This document shows, one piece after another, positions 46,201 through 57,554 of a stretch of DNA of 64,000 nt (position 1 is the first letter of the stretch; each line of letters begins with the position of its first letter). Under the pieces are notes generated by a model. The model was not told where the DNA came from. It saw only the letters and a list, made by a program, of their open reading frames with translations, and searched no databases. Origin of the DNA: Porites lobata (lineage: Eukaryota > Cnidaria > Anthozoa > Scleractinia > Poritidae); NCBI GenBank assembly GCA_942486035.1, contig CALNXK010000127.1, forward strand, positions 1,092,501-1,156,500. Direction: 5' to 3'. Both the position numbers and the translations under genes were made by a program.

Positions 46201-49200
46201 CCTTTTGTGGCGAGAGAACGGGCGAGTGAGAGTGACTATTTGCGACTCCCCCAAATGGACATGCAGAATCACAATTTAATTCAACTCATTTAGACGAACC
46301 TAACTGAGCCAGACGTCGAACTTTTCATGAACTTAACTCACCAAGTTTGGTTCGTCTCATGGAAAGTCGACGTTTGGCCTAGGCCTGAAAAGACTATTTT
46401 TTATAATTATAGTATTTGAATTAATTTACCATGAACAGTACTAGTACTTGTAAGTAACGATATAATTTCAACAATACATATATCGCATATATTTCTTTTA
46501 TCATTTCTCATTTATTCTAAATGTAGAGCCATGTTATACTAAAAATACTGTTAATAAACCACCAAAACCATCACCATCATCAGCATCATCATCATCAGCA
46601 TCATCATTTTCAGCGTCATTGTTGTTGTTATTATCATTATTATTGTTATTATTATCACTATTTTATTTCCTTTTTATTAATAAAAATAAACAAAAATCTT
46701 TATTAACATATGACGAAATAAAAATATTAAAAGATCCTAAAACACTAATTTACAAGCTCACGCCATTATCACTTTCTAAAATTAGCGGACACTGCACGCT
46801 AGGCTAGCGTTTAGCCACAGTCATCAATAAAATCCCCTTGTGGAATCTTATGGAAGGGTATCTTGGAACCTCTTACGCATGTGTGTACCGACCTTAAAAT
46901 CTCAAAAGAAAGCAATGTTCTAATCCAATTAATAGTAACGTGATAAGGTTCCTCATTCTTTTCTGAGAGCTTCTCGGCTAGGCGTTTAATTTCCTTTTTT
47001 AGTTAGAATACGTCTGCGCTTGAAAATAGCTTTTTAATTTAAATAAAGTTTGTAACATTGAGATTAAGAGGTTTTTTAATCGAAATGATTTGTAAATCAA
47101 GAGTGCTTTGACTGAATAGATTTTTAAACGAAATTAATCGTAATTAGGTTTTAATAGTTACAATATATCTTTGTTATCAATGAAAGATTAAATTATTATT
47201 GTCATTATTATTGTTTGGCTACCCCTTTTTTACTATTTGGCACATTCACACTTAAAATCCTTCTTACCTTGTACGATAACGTACTCTTCAGTTTCATCCG
47301 CCATATTTTCGTCTTTTTCTTCCGTCTTGCTAGGATGTGGCAAATGTGCTTTTTCGTCCTCTTGCTGCTGTAGCTCAGTTTCTTCGCGTCCTTTTTCACC
47401 TGTCTGCAAGGCTTCTGTTTCTGTTTGAACCTTGCCCGAGGAATGTCCCTCTGTCCTACTGCGTTTTACATCTGCCTCAGCTCTTTCTTGAGTTTCGACT
47501 TTCTAAGAAGAAAGTAAAGAAATAAATGGTAAATAAGTCAGCACTGAGCAAACGAATGAGTGAGTAACCGCCCCTTTTCGTTCAATCTAAACTGGGAATG
47601 TTGTCACCGCGACACTGGAGTGAGCGAACTAGGGGTAGCAGAGGTTTTAATTAACGAGTCCCAAAATTTCACTTGTAACAAGGTACAAAAACACAGTATA
47701 CCTGTATGGGAACCACTTGAGTAACCGGTACTTCATCTCCCTTCTTTTCGGGAACAAATTTCTCATCCTTTTTATCAGGATTAAAGTAATGCAATAGTGC
47801 TTCCTCGTGAATTGATCTGTGTTGTTTGTCCCATGAAAATATGAAGCTTTTCCTTCCATCCAAGTATTCCTCGCTAAACTGAGAGGAAATTTTTCTCCGT
47901 GCCCAGCGCGACAAGAAGGAGCTTTGTTCCTCAGCAGAGTCCTTGTAGCTGTCATCACCACCGATAACAACAAGTACTTTTTCTCCTATAAGATGATGAA
48001 AGAAGTTCCAATCCCTTCAAAATACCACAAGTAAGGTACCGAGTACGAAACCTCGTTTTGAAACTAAGAAACTTGAGCTCGGATTTTACTATCATTTTTA
48101 CTTCTGTTCGAATACATTTGTCAACGGTGAAATCATTGTGTGGAATAACTTTTATTGCGCCTTACCCTCCAAAGAGAGGTATAGGTCTAGTTACAAAAAA
48201 GGTTTTAAGACGGTATCCACCAGGAAATTGAGTAATTTTAATTTTCAGTGGACAAAAACATTGTACCAGAATAATTTGTATTGGATTCTTTTTAACATTT
48301 TTTAAGGGTTTAAGGCGTAATAAATAATCTGTAGTAACACCAAAGAGAATTTCTCGTGGAAGTCCGAGAAAATGAATGTCAAATTTCACAAGAATTGTGA
48401 TAACACACTAGCAAAAAATTCTGAAAATTTCATGTGAAAGATGTAATTCTGTGAAATTTGACTTTCATTTTCTCGGGCTCCCATGAGAAATTTTTGTTGT
48501 TGTTAGTACAGATGATTCATCACATCTTTAGCCCTCGAAAAATGTAAGAAAGAATGCAATATGCTTTAAATTATTCCGGTACAAGATTTTTGTCCACTGA
48601 AATTCAAAATTTCTCGATGTCCTGGTGGATTCCGTCGTAATATATATTTGGCTATAAATACCTAGCAGATGAGACAAAACCGAAAATCAAACAACAACAA
48701 AATTACAATACATACGCTTATGATAATAATCAAATAAACAATACATTTATTCATTAATTTTGCCATTAACCACATAAGAATACATTAACAATATACAAGA
48801 AATTTATAGCAGAGATCCACGCGCGCGATGTGGAGCACCATGGGTAAGAAAATTTAGTAATCTACCCATCCGAGAAATTTTGGCAATCACGTGACCGTAC
48901 GCCAGACCGACCGTCCGTCCGCACCACAGGCATACCAATGTAAAATAACTCAACCAACAGGTATGGCAACCCAAATGCAACTCGAGGTTACTTTGGCGGG
49001 AAATCGCGTCTTGTAAAGCAGAGACAACTACAGAGTCGATCAATAAAAACGAAAACGGAAAGCGGAAATTGTTTCCTTGACCGTGTTGTCTTAAGTATTA
49101 AGCTTTAATTAATTGTCATGCCCACAAATTTGGAATACAGAGAAAAAATAAAGTGGGCGACAGGCCAGCGAAGCTCAACGAGAAAAAGAGCGACAGAGAG

Positions 49201-52200
49201 CTAGAGCGGAAGATAAGGAGCCGTTTGTTGGAAGAACAACATTAAAATGTTTTAGCGGCGGTGAGAAAATGAGAAATTCTAGCGACCACCAAGTGAAAAT
49301 GAGCGAGTGAAAAAAAGTGAACAAGAACAGGTACGACATTTCCTCCATAAAACGTGTAACTAGGAAGTTTCTGGAAATTTCACGTTGTAGTCGTGCAAAA
49401 CAACGGCAAAGAAATGTACAAAAAAAGTGTGCTGCACGTGTAAAGTTGTTTTTTCACCGTTCTCGTTGCCTTCGCCGCTCAGCATAAAGGTGATGTTACA
49501 GGAAACGATTCGAAACGACGATTTTTAGTGCAACACAGCGTTGCAATGTTGGAACAACGTTGTAACTATTCGAAACAATGTCGCAACAATGTTGCAACGC
49601 TGTGTTGGGCTGAAAATCGTCGTTGCGAATCGTCTCGTGTAACATCACCTTAACATGATTTTATATTTTGTTTGAGCAAACTATAATTATTATCGCGAGC
49701 TTCGTTTTTAGCCCTGGCTAAATCTATATATTAATATATTAAAGATAATAGACACTATTCTAACGAAATTATTTACCAAATGAAATGTTCATAGTGGTTA
49801 TGATTTACATTTTTCAAGCCGTTTGTCAATTTTTTTGTGAATATTTAATTATCTCAGCGCAACGCGGCAAAAATAGATCAGGTGACTAATTATTTTAAAA
49901 ACCTAGAAGTTCGTTACGCAACTTACATTTCAAAAGTGTCACCACAGATCGCACTTCGAAGCTTACTAGCCGCATATGGAACACAAATTGTAAGTATAAT
50001 ATTTTCCCGTCGCTTCAACCGAAATCGACATGTGTAATAACCAACAGGAGGGCATTTTGCATGCGCATGCGTGAATCCGCTGAACGACAATAGCGTAGGC
50101 GCATCAAATCTGATGGCGGGAAATCGAAAACTCGCGCGTAAAGTTACAGTCCTTTTAAAAGCCATTTCGTTGGTGCTTTGAATACCGTACTTTCCTACAA
50201 AAAATATTCTCCATGACAAAAATCGGACGTTTTCTACGCGCGTTTTCACTGGTAGATTTTTCAGCAGTAGGTTTTCTTGGCCTTTAAAGACAAGACTCAA
50301 CGCCAAAAGTCATGGTCCTGTATAAGTCTGATTTTCACTGGCAAAGCAATGCATTTCTATGGTTTGATTTCCAAACTCGTGGTTTTATTTAGGGAGGAAA
50401 TTCATCGTAGCAATGTTCAGCTGCTTTAAGACAAAATCCAAAAAAAAATTTACCACGCGAGGTTTATTTATTAGCGCGATGTCTCATGTTAAACTGATCG
50501 CGGAGACACGCGTTTATATATGCCACAAAACTTGAAATCTATGGGGTTTTAACAGTTTTTTGAAAGTTTTCGCGGAAAAATTTATAAAAAATATTTTCCT
50601 ATAGGAAGTGTATAATGGATTGAGTTTGAAGCAACAATTACAAGTACATAATCACTTGAGCATTTCATAAGCTCAGTTGCAAACAAACGAATGCACATAC
50701 TCCGAAAAAACGAACAGTACTTTTATTTTTCTTTAACTCTAAAAGATACAGAGATTTTTCCTAAGCTACTATTTTGAAGCGACTCTTGAGTAACAGCTCC
50801 TGTCTCCCACAATTGATTTCTTGTTATTAATTTATATTTGATGACAGTAGTAATCTATTCAAAACAGAGAATGGCCATCACTCCATAAATCTAACTGACG
50901 ATGTTGTTCACCTTCAAAGCCTGTTTAAACATAAGACAGGAAGTTTGTTAAAGGGGTGCATATAATACTGTTTCCTCAAAAAATAAATACTTCTGCTAAA
51001 GGACCCAAATGAGCTGGGATGCGACAACAAACATGACACAAATGGATGGATGAATTTGTCTGTTATTAATCTTTCTGTTGAGAGCTTTTTACTGTATCCA
51101 GATGAACCTCTTATGTAAGGTGTACATCATGGAAGAATTATCAAGCAAAAACTGATACGTTAAACAAGAATGTGGTTCAATACAGAGGAGAGGCTGGTCT
51201 CAGTCAACATCCTTCGTGAATGAAATGTCTCACAAATTAGCATATCAACAAATGTAGTATCCACAAAATATATCATTTAGGAATAAATGCGATTTTTTTG
51301 CAACAGAAGCAAGGATTGACTGAAAAGGTGTATTGATAACGTTTCATTTCGTGCTATTTTGGGGTTGGGGAGATAGGCTAGATTTTCTTTAAAACGCCAA
51401 AATGTTATATTTATTTGCATAATGAAATGTAAACAAACAGTGTACCATCAAAATAAGGTGGAGAAAATCAGAATTCAAACCGATTGCTGTAATTTTTTTC
51501 CTTTGTATAACTAAATGAGAAAATATTCTTATTTTCTAAACACAATCTTACTGCCTTCATTATACTGATTTAAATTTATAGTTGAAGTGCGTGTATTTTA
51601 TTTCTCAACGAAGACGTACCGGAGAAGAAAGCTAAAATTACTGCAGAAGGCGATTTTTCACAGCCTTCATCAAAGCGCCATTCATTCGCGGAAGTATTCT
51701 TAGTTTCATTAATCATTAACTTAATCTGGGGAGAAAGGCAAGATTTCGAGATAAACAAGCCAGAGAAAGGGTGAAAAACAGTTTCACGGCAGAATGGACA
51801 CTTATTTAACCACTGTATTCCTGAAACGATTAAGTTCGATTTTAGAGTTATACTATTGAGAAGAATTAAGTATCTATAGGATAATTGTTTAACGACAATC
51901 TATCATACTGACCTTTTCCTCCTGCTCAAAAAATGTGTGCGAAATGTTAGGTAGTAAGAACATTCAGCCGCCATCTTGTCTTCGATGTACTGTTTTACGA
52001 AAGGAAAGACTGTCCTCTCAAGGGCGACAGCGACGCTACAATAAACTCACTTTCATCGTAGAAATACCTCGATACCTTAAAGAACATGTTTGTGGAATGT
52101 AGCACCCAATACACGTCATTCAGCTCCAGAAAACGGCCTGCAAATGCTAGTACTGAACGTAAACAATTCACAGAAAATGCCTCAGTGGCACTTCAACAGC

Positions 52201-54617
52201 CCATATTGACGCATGTGCATACAAAATGCCCTCCTGTTGTAATAACCTTCTTTGTCATATTAATTTAATTTTTCAGTTGACTATACTACTACAAGTGCAA
52301 ATAAATTCCATGTACGGTCATGTACGCGAAAATCAGTTAGTGGTGAAATCTTCAACATAAAGTAGCCCTTCAATCACAGGAGCGAATCAGGTTATGACAA
52401 GGAAGGCTCTATAGAAGCCGGGGACTTATACACTATAGGCCTCCTGGCACTTGCCTATAGGGTACACCATGTGAGTTAAGGGTACTAAATGAAAAAATGG
52501 AGTAAAGAAAAGAAAGAGAAAAAAGAAAGGGCATGTAGCTCAACAAAGAATATATTTGACTGAGAAAGAGGGAATAAAAGTCTTTTGCCGAACAACAGAA
52601 ACAAACTGATACTTTCACTGTTTTGAATTTCACGACTTAGCTAGTTGAAAAACTTACATGTAGGACTTGAAACCGAATTGAGAATTTTCGAAAATACATT
52701 GAATCCAGGAGCTCTTTCCTTTTTTGAAACGTTAGACAAAGGCTGCAGAAAATTGTTATTCAATGCACTCGTGAAGCCTATCTTTGAATACTGTTGCTCG
52801 GTTTGGGGTAATGCCCCAAACGCCCAGCTGTTAAGAATACTTAGAGTTCAAAAACGCTGCAGTAGATCAATACTGGATGCCAGGCTATTAGGTAATTCCG
52901 CACAAATTTTCCAGAAACTACAGTGGCTGCCAATCGGACGACATAATACGCGTAAAGAAACTGTGTATGATGTTCAAAATTGTGAACAAGGAATGTCCAG
53001 GTTATTTCACAAGTTATAGAACTTATATAAAGATACACATAGCTATAACACTCGACTATCTTCTAAAAATGCCTTGGCTGTACCGAAATGCCGGTCTAAC
53101 GCGGGTCTACGAACATTTCATGCGAGCGCGACTCACCTCTGGAATCGTCTAGACGACAAGCTTAGAAACATGACAAATGAAAGTAACTTTAAAAAAAAAT
53201 TTGCCCGAGAAATTCTTAAACGTTAATGCAAGTCGCAAACATTTTAGTATTACAAGGACATTTTAAGGTTCCTTTTTTATTTTTAACCTCGATTGTACTG
53301 TACTATTAAATTAGGTAACTATTTTTAACAATTTTCAATTTTTCTACTCTTTAACTTCCTTTTACGATATCTTTTACATCTTAGAATTATTTGTAGATTG
53401 GGCCCACAATGTAAACTACTGGACTAAGCAGTAATTGTGTAAGCCATTAGTTTTATTTATTTATTTAGATGGCCATACTTTGCTATGATTGGAGATGTAT
53501 GGAAAGGCTTATCACCTTCTGTTAAGCTGGCAAAGTGAGCATCATTTTATGAGACATGAAAATAGAGGTCCTGCATAAGTTCGTCATATCCTTTACGATG
53601 TATTAGGGAGAGGAAATGGGACGAGGCATGAGGACCTAGTACGGTTTATGTAATCCTTTGGAAGGGGGATAAGGGGGAGGTGGAGGGTGGAGGGGGGGAC
53701 AAATACTGATGCTCACCCTAGTCTATAGCCTACGTGTAGCCGCACCCTCCCCCTCTCCGTTTTTCCTTTTGACGGGGGGAGGGGGCGGCTACACGTAGGC
53801 TACCTAATCTATTATTTCTTTGTGGTCACATAGGGTGTATGACGTGTAGTGCCACTTGATACGTGTATTTGGAAAGTGAAAGCGAAACATGTCCACTACA
53901 GTTTTAAAATAATTTGATATTTTCGGCGAGCTCTTTTCCAACAGTTAAACTACTTTTCCTTTAACATTTTCTTCCTGTAAAATAAAATTAAGAGGTCCTT
54001 AAAATGTATATTAAACCACTGAGTTACGCACACTGAATTATGGAAAGCGACGAAAACCTGTCCGTCACTATCACAACATACTTCCGCCTTCTGTTGTTAT
54101 TCCTTGTTTCTAAATCCATAGAATACTTCTGTGAAACATATTTGGGAGGATTTTCTTTTCAAGCCCGTGAAAGAGTGATCTCTAAAATTCTCTGAAACCA
54201 TTTACTTCTTAATTGAGCCTTCAGATTTTAATTTTTCTAAACAGAATTCTCACCCGTTGCTTGAAGTAAGGCTTTGTAGATCTTTGCATATCCAATGCCA
54301 GCGTTTTCTTCATTGATGGAGAGACGCGATTCGTGTGCATGGACCACAAAGACAGCGACATCATCCACCTTGATTTGGTCTGGAATTATGTTTTCACATA
54401 CCTGAGACATATCTCGAAGGACAAAGTAACGCGACTGGATTGAAAAGGCAAAGTTCAGTTTTGGTTCGATGGCCTTAAACAGCTTCTCCACCACATCAAG
54501 CTTGTAAGTTTGATCACAATTAAAGAGATGAACACATCTGATATTTGCTTGATTTTCCTCTTCGTCTGGAGTTTTCATTTCATGGTCAGCATTTGAACTA
54601 GCCTCTGACGTCTCCAT
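43223..54617 (-). CDS. Gene III: A-B-C domain protein of unknown family (648 aa)
   Basis: Exons: 54617-54254, 47985-47702, 47502-47268, 44848-44525 and 43962-43223; 1947 nt, in frame, TAG stop. Introns are phase 1, 0, 1, 1. The ATG at 54617 (METSEAS) is the first in frame. Domain A, about residues 27-195: strand 1 VHLFNCD, strand 3 VFVVHAHES with His93, strand 4 VLVVIGGDD, then SRWARRKISSQF, SFIFSWD and HRSIHEEA. Linker 217-294: Glu/Lys/Gln-rich, probably disordered. Domain B, about 319-445: IAILIRDES, CFIIVESTK, then VIICSKG with Cys411 and LVFWCKE. Basic KNKTKRSS at 446-453. Domain C, about 474-550: EEFTLVFKTRLR, GKISYDEKDV, GWRASQEMVENLL, VELSVYRENKTG. Gly/Ala/Val-rich tail. Family unknown. 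Head to head with the GTPase at 55060. This is the cleanest of the three paralogues. Confidence 0.85.
45060..45300 (+). pseudogene. Penelope-like element remnant: GIY-YIG endonuclease
   Basis: The frame reads KCRLCNLQYIGETKRRLKD, which matches the start of the GIY-YIG nuclease of Penelope-like retroelements: a Cys pair (CRLC), then Y-I-G-E-T and a conserved Arg/Leu-rich helix. It diverges after FNEEGE. The surrounding frames (44886-45713) may be further decayed parts. No reverse transcriptase was recognised here. Confidence 0.6.
46560..46660. repeat. (CAT)n / (TTA)n microsatellite
   Basis: Imperfect CATCATCAT run followed by TTATTATCATTATTATTG, at the equivalent intron position to the trinucleotide tracts of gene II. 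Confidence 0.75.
48210..48645. mobile_element. 435-bp foldback element in intron 1 of gene III
   Basis: Outer ends ACGGTATCCACCAGGA and TCCTGGTGGATTCCGT face each other. Inner blocks GTCCGAGAAAATGAATGTCA and its near complement (TGACTTTCATTTTCTCGGGC) also pair. Arms are about 200 bp with moderate divergence. Non-coding. Confidence 0.6.
48805..49735. mobile_element. Non-autonomous relative of the element at 7742-12345
   Basis: Its left edge (GGAGCACCATGGGTAAGAAA) and right edge (TTTTAGCCCTGGCTAAATC) match the two edges of the 7742-12345 element in inverted orientation, while the interior is much shorter and different. A small MITE sits inside at 49486-49652. Intron 1 of gene III. Confidence 0.6.
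49486..49652. mobile_element. 167-bp palindromic MITE
   Basis: AAGGTGATGTTACAGGAAAC at the left and GTAACATCACCTT at the right. Internal CAACACAGCGTTGCAA mirrors TTGCAACGCTGTGTTG. Arms of about 65-70 bp. Confidence 0.7.
49736..52644. other. Intron 1 of gene III, no gene seen
   Basis: A pair of inverted segments, CAACAGGAGGGCATTTTGCA near 50043 and CAAAATGCCCTCCTGTTG near 52222, may mark the edges of a roughly 2.2-kb DNA element. Nothing else recognisable lies between them; frames are short. Confidence 0.35.
52645..53480 (+). pseudogene. LINE fragment with frameshifts
   Basis: Encodes KLLFNALVKPIFEYCCSVWG, LRVQKRCSRSILD and LQWLPI. After frame changes near 52950 and 53040 it continues with FHARATHLWNRLDDKL and FKKKFAREILKR. 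These are CR1/L2 ORF2 C-terminal blocks. Inactive, 5'-truncated, intronic in gene III and antisense to it. Confidence 0.75.
53481..54253. other. Intron 1 of gene III near exon 1
   Basis: Holds a small palindrome (53726-53802) flanked by a G-rich stretch (53680-53700). The rest is AT-rich with no recognised feature. Confidence 0.4.
53726..53802. repeat. 77-bp palindrome
   Basis: TAGCCTACGTGTAGCCGC is mirrored by GCGGCTACACGTAGGCTA, with further pairing of a C-rich and a G-rich stretch. A minimal foldback repeat. Confidence 0.7.
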
Positions 54618-55059
54618 TTTGTTGTTCTCAGACAATCTATCAAGTCGGTGTATTCCCCGAAAAAGCGGATGTCGTGGTTTCGACGAAACTGGACAGTTAC
54701 ATGCGTGAGGCAGTTTGTGAACAAGTCACGCAAGTCACGAAAATAGTTCAAAACTTGCTTGTTTGTTAACGAGGATTTTTCCTAAACGATGAATAAAAGA
54801 CATAAAAGAGTTAAATATTTTATTTTTGGACCATAAGTGTGAATGGATTTTGGAAAACATCTGTCCGAAAACTCAAATGTAGGAAGAGTATTTCTCGGAA
54901 AACCTTTCGTGACGTCAAAGTGTTCCGTATTCAACGTCCGAATGAATCGACGCTTTTCTTTTGGTGAAAGCATCACTCTAGCTTATTATCCCTAGTTTTA
55001 GCACCCAAAGAAATGCCTTTGCTAAGAGAAATAATCATCTAATTCCTAAGAAAACAATC
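54618..55059. promoter_or_regulatory. 442-bp divergent promoter region of gene III and the GTPase
   Basis: The start codons of gene III (minus) and the GTPase (plus) lie 442 bp apart with nothing coding between them, so the two genes probably share regulatory DNA. Visible motifs: the palindrome GTTTCGACGAAAC at 54677-54689, which contains TTCGACGAA and so fits the STAT-type TTCNNNGAA site; and TGACGTCA at 54910-54917, a perfect CRE/ATF site. Motif function is inferred from vertebrate consensus sequences. No obvious TATA box was assigned, and 5' UTR lengths are unknown. Confidence 0.5.
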
Positions 55060-57554
55060 ATGGCACCGATCGAGCCTCCTGCGAGAGAAATAGAACAGCT
55101 TGTTGAGAGATTAATAGAGTACAGAGTTGGCGCGTACGAGCGGTTTGATGATGCCCTGGACGGGGAAATGGATGGCTTCCGTTTGAATATCGTACTGTTT
55201 GGAATGGCAGGGTCTGGAAAATCAGCCTTGATTAACACTATCTTCGAATGCTTGGAGACGGGTACACGGCCTGCTGTAACCCAAACGACTGGAAGGGAAG
55301 GAACGAAGATTTTAGAAGCTTGTGATCTGCCGAACTTTGTCACGATCTATGACACCAGGGGATTTTTTGATCTTGGCAGGATAGAGGAAGGTACAAAATC
55401 TTTCACTCCTAAATCATTTTAAATTTGGAAAATACAGTATGCGGTTTTAAATCTGGCGTGTAGAACCATAAGTTTTGTTCCTTAACTAAGTTGAAAAATT
55501 GATGAAGTGAAACTGATAGCGTTAGGGTTTCACCAAGCGGTACTATATTAAACGACGATAACTGTAAAACCTCTTAAATGAACACTTTCCTCGAAATTTT
55601 ATGTTATCAATCGTTTTTGCTTTTTTGAGGATGAAACAAGAAGTTGAGAGGGATAGGGTGAGGGATGTTCTAGTAGACAGGGAGGGTGATTGTCGTTGTC
55701 CCTATTCCCGGAAGGACCCCGGAAGCAGTCTTTTCGCAAAGCTTGTGTAAAGTGACACTAAAAGCATATCAGGGATTCTTACCATTTATCTGGGGAAACC
55801 GAAAATTCCATTCCGTTGGAAAGCTTCATAAAATATTAGCTTCCATTTAAAGCGATGCAATTTTTTCTCCTTTTTAGACCCTCGAGCTGATTTGGGTATA
55901 CTTTGTAGCGGTCTGTCCTTCTCCCACCAAGTTGAATTGAACTAGCTTGTTAAATGTTTGTGGGCGAGGTTTTTAACGGGATGGTTGGTTACCTCTCATT
56001 CTGTTTACGTCTACTGAAGGTGGACCAAGAGGCTTTCCCTACCAACGTTTCCCCCCCAAAATATACCCACACAAAATCAAGGACAATTCGCTGCGGGTGG
56101 TCACTGATACGACGCCTAGTGGTTTTATTGCTCGCCACATAGGGTCTTTCCGTTATTCGTTCATACGATTTGTGAAAAAAAAAAGAATAGATAAAATCTT
56201 CCCCTCAGTTATTCCAAGACTTTGAGTGGTGACCCTCTTGGGAACTGAATGGGGTCTTGGGCTCTTAAGTCTGTACTCGACCATTTAAACTATACAGCTT
56301 TCAGTATTGGATAAGTGATATTGGAGGAAATTTAAGTCTAAAATACTTATCTTTCGGTTGAATAGGGGAGCTGTTTCGTATTATTTATGGAATTGAGCGA
56401 CCTGGAGATGATCTGACGCGAGATTACACGAGTGCTTCAAAAGCAGTTGAAGGTGGGGTCGGTGCTTACAGGCTCAAAAAAAAGCCCATTGCTGACCAAA
56501 TGCATGTGATACTGTGGGTGATTAAAGCTAACGATGTTAGATTTGAAACTGGAAAGTACCGGGAGATAATCAAGTTTGTTCAACACCAGATGAGAGAACA
56601 AAGTGAGTCCTTAATATTTCTCAAATTGAGGCACATTTCCTATACAAAGGTTCTTCATAGCCGTAAAATCGACAAAAAGAGTTTAACTCAATCCCTTAAT
56701 CCCCTCAATGATCCCCACGAATATTTAATAATCCCGATCAAGAGCACTAGATGCTTTTCGGGAAATGGTTATGCAGAGGAAGGTAGTCTGTTTCAGGCGT
56801 CCAGATTGTGGGGCCAGCGCAAGGAAACGTGAGCAGGAAAAACACCGAGGGGGTGGGGTAGGTAGTGAGGGCGAAGTTCGTTCCTCTCTCCCTCTCTCAG
56901 GCTTCTTATTTTTTTTCTTTTTCTCGCTCATTGACTCAGCGCCGCACTCCATTATCAGAACGCCTGGAACAGGCTGAAAGACCGCGACTTCTTCATCTTT
57001 GAAGACCCAGTAGCAGATAGATGGACGGTGGGAACTAGGGCGCGCGAGTACGAGGAGTGCGTTTGAAACATGCAGGGAGCCTTCCTGTCCCGCCTTAATT
57101 CGTCCATTCTCCTTCCCGCAAAAACGCCTGCCACGCAAGCTACATGTCACTGTCAGCCTGATGTCTAGTTTGGTTTTGGTTTTGTTTTTCTGTCTCTCTT
57201 ATCATAGTTATCACGATCATTACGGTCATCACTTTTGACGATGAAGTACGGAGTATGCCAAACCCTGGCAAACAAAGAAAAAAGTTAAAGGAAGCGGCGA
57301 GAGATGTCACTGGAAGTGAGCCGCGGGATGTCTTCATGATCGCGAACTCAATACCTGATAAAGAGTTTGATCCGGCGTACAAGAAGGAAGTGCTGAAGAT
57401 GTTAGAGCGAGCTTTGAAGTGCGGAGAGCTGTCCGTCAAGATGCGACAGGCTCAGAGGGAAAGTCTCAAGAGATCCATATCCGAGCCTCGAGGTAGAGCT
57501 GAAAAAAGCCCTGTAGAAAATACGGAGCCTCCTGACTACAAGAGCTTGCCGTGA
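55060..57554 (+). CDS. IFI44-like GTPase (304 aa)
   Basis: Exons 55060-55390, 56366-56602 and 57208-57554; 915 nt, in frame; both introns phase 1 with GT-AG ends. The P-loop is GMAGSGKS (residues 48-55), preceded by the strand NIVLF. A Thr pair in TTGREG (76-81) could serve as switch I, and DTRG (98-101) is the G3 motif. Exon 2 has ELFRIIYGI and MHVILWVIKAND. Exon 3 gives VITFDDEV (196-203) at the G4 position and MIANS at the G5 position, then YKKEVLKMLERALKCGE. This order resembles interferon-induced protein 44 (IFI44/IFI44L) GTPases, which lack a canonical NKxD. GIMAP or other septin-like GTPases are less likely. Known IFI44 proteins are inducible immune factors. The position opposite gene III suggests co-regulation. 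A repeat lies in intron 2. Confidence 0.8.
56756..57140. repeat. Interspersed repeat in GTPase intron 2
   Basis: Purine-rich and pyrimidine-rich stretches (AGGGCGAAGTTCG, CTCTCTCCCTCTCTC) with a GC content above the surroundings. It resembles the repeat near 62930-63060 in style, but no terminal repeats were resolved. Confidence 0.3.

Larger units (their letters stand above)
44849..47267. other. Intron 3 of gene III
   Basis: Contains sequence duplicated from the gene II intron (44886-45050), a Penelope-like remnant, ATC/CAT microsatellite (46560-46660) and AT-rich DNA. No exon was seen. Confidence 0.4.

Noticed and set aside
49923..50306. 127-codon minus-strand frame
   Set aside because: No motif, no paralogue in the other duplication units and no splice partners.
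55060..57554. GIMAP/AIG1 identity for the GTPase
   Set aside because: The AIG1 conserved box is not evident, and the spacing of the YGI, ILWVIKAND and ALKCGE blocks is closer to IFI44-like proteins.
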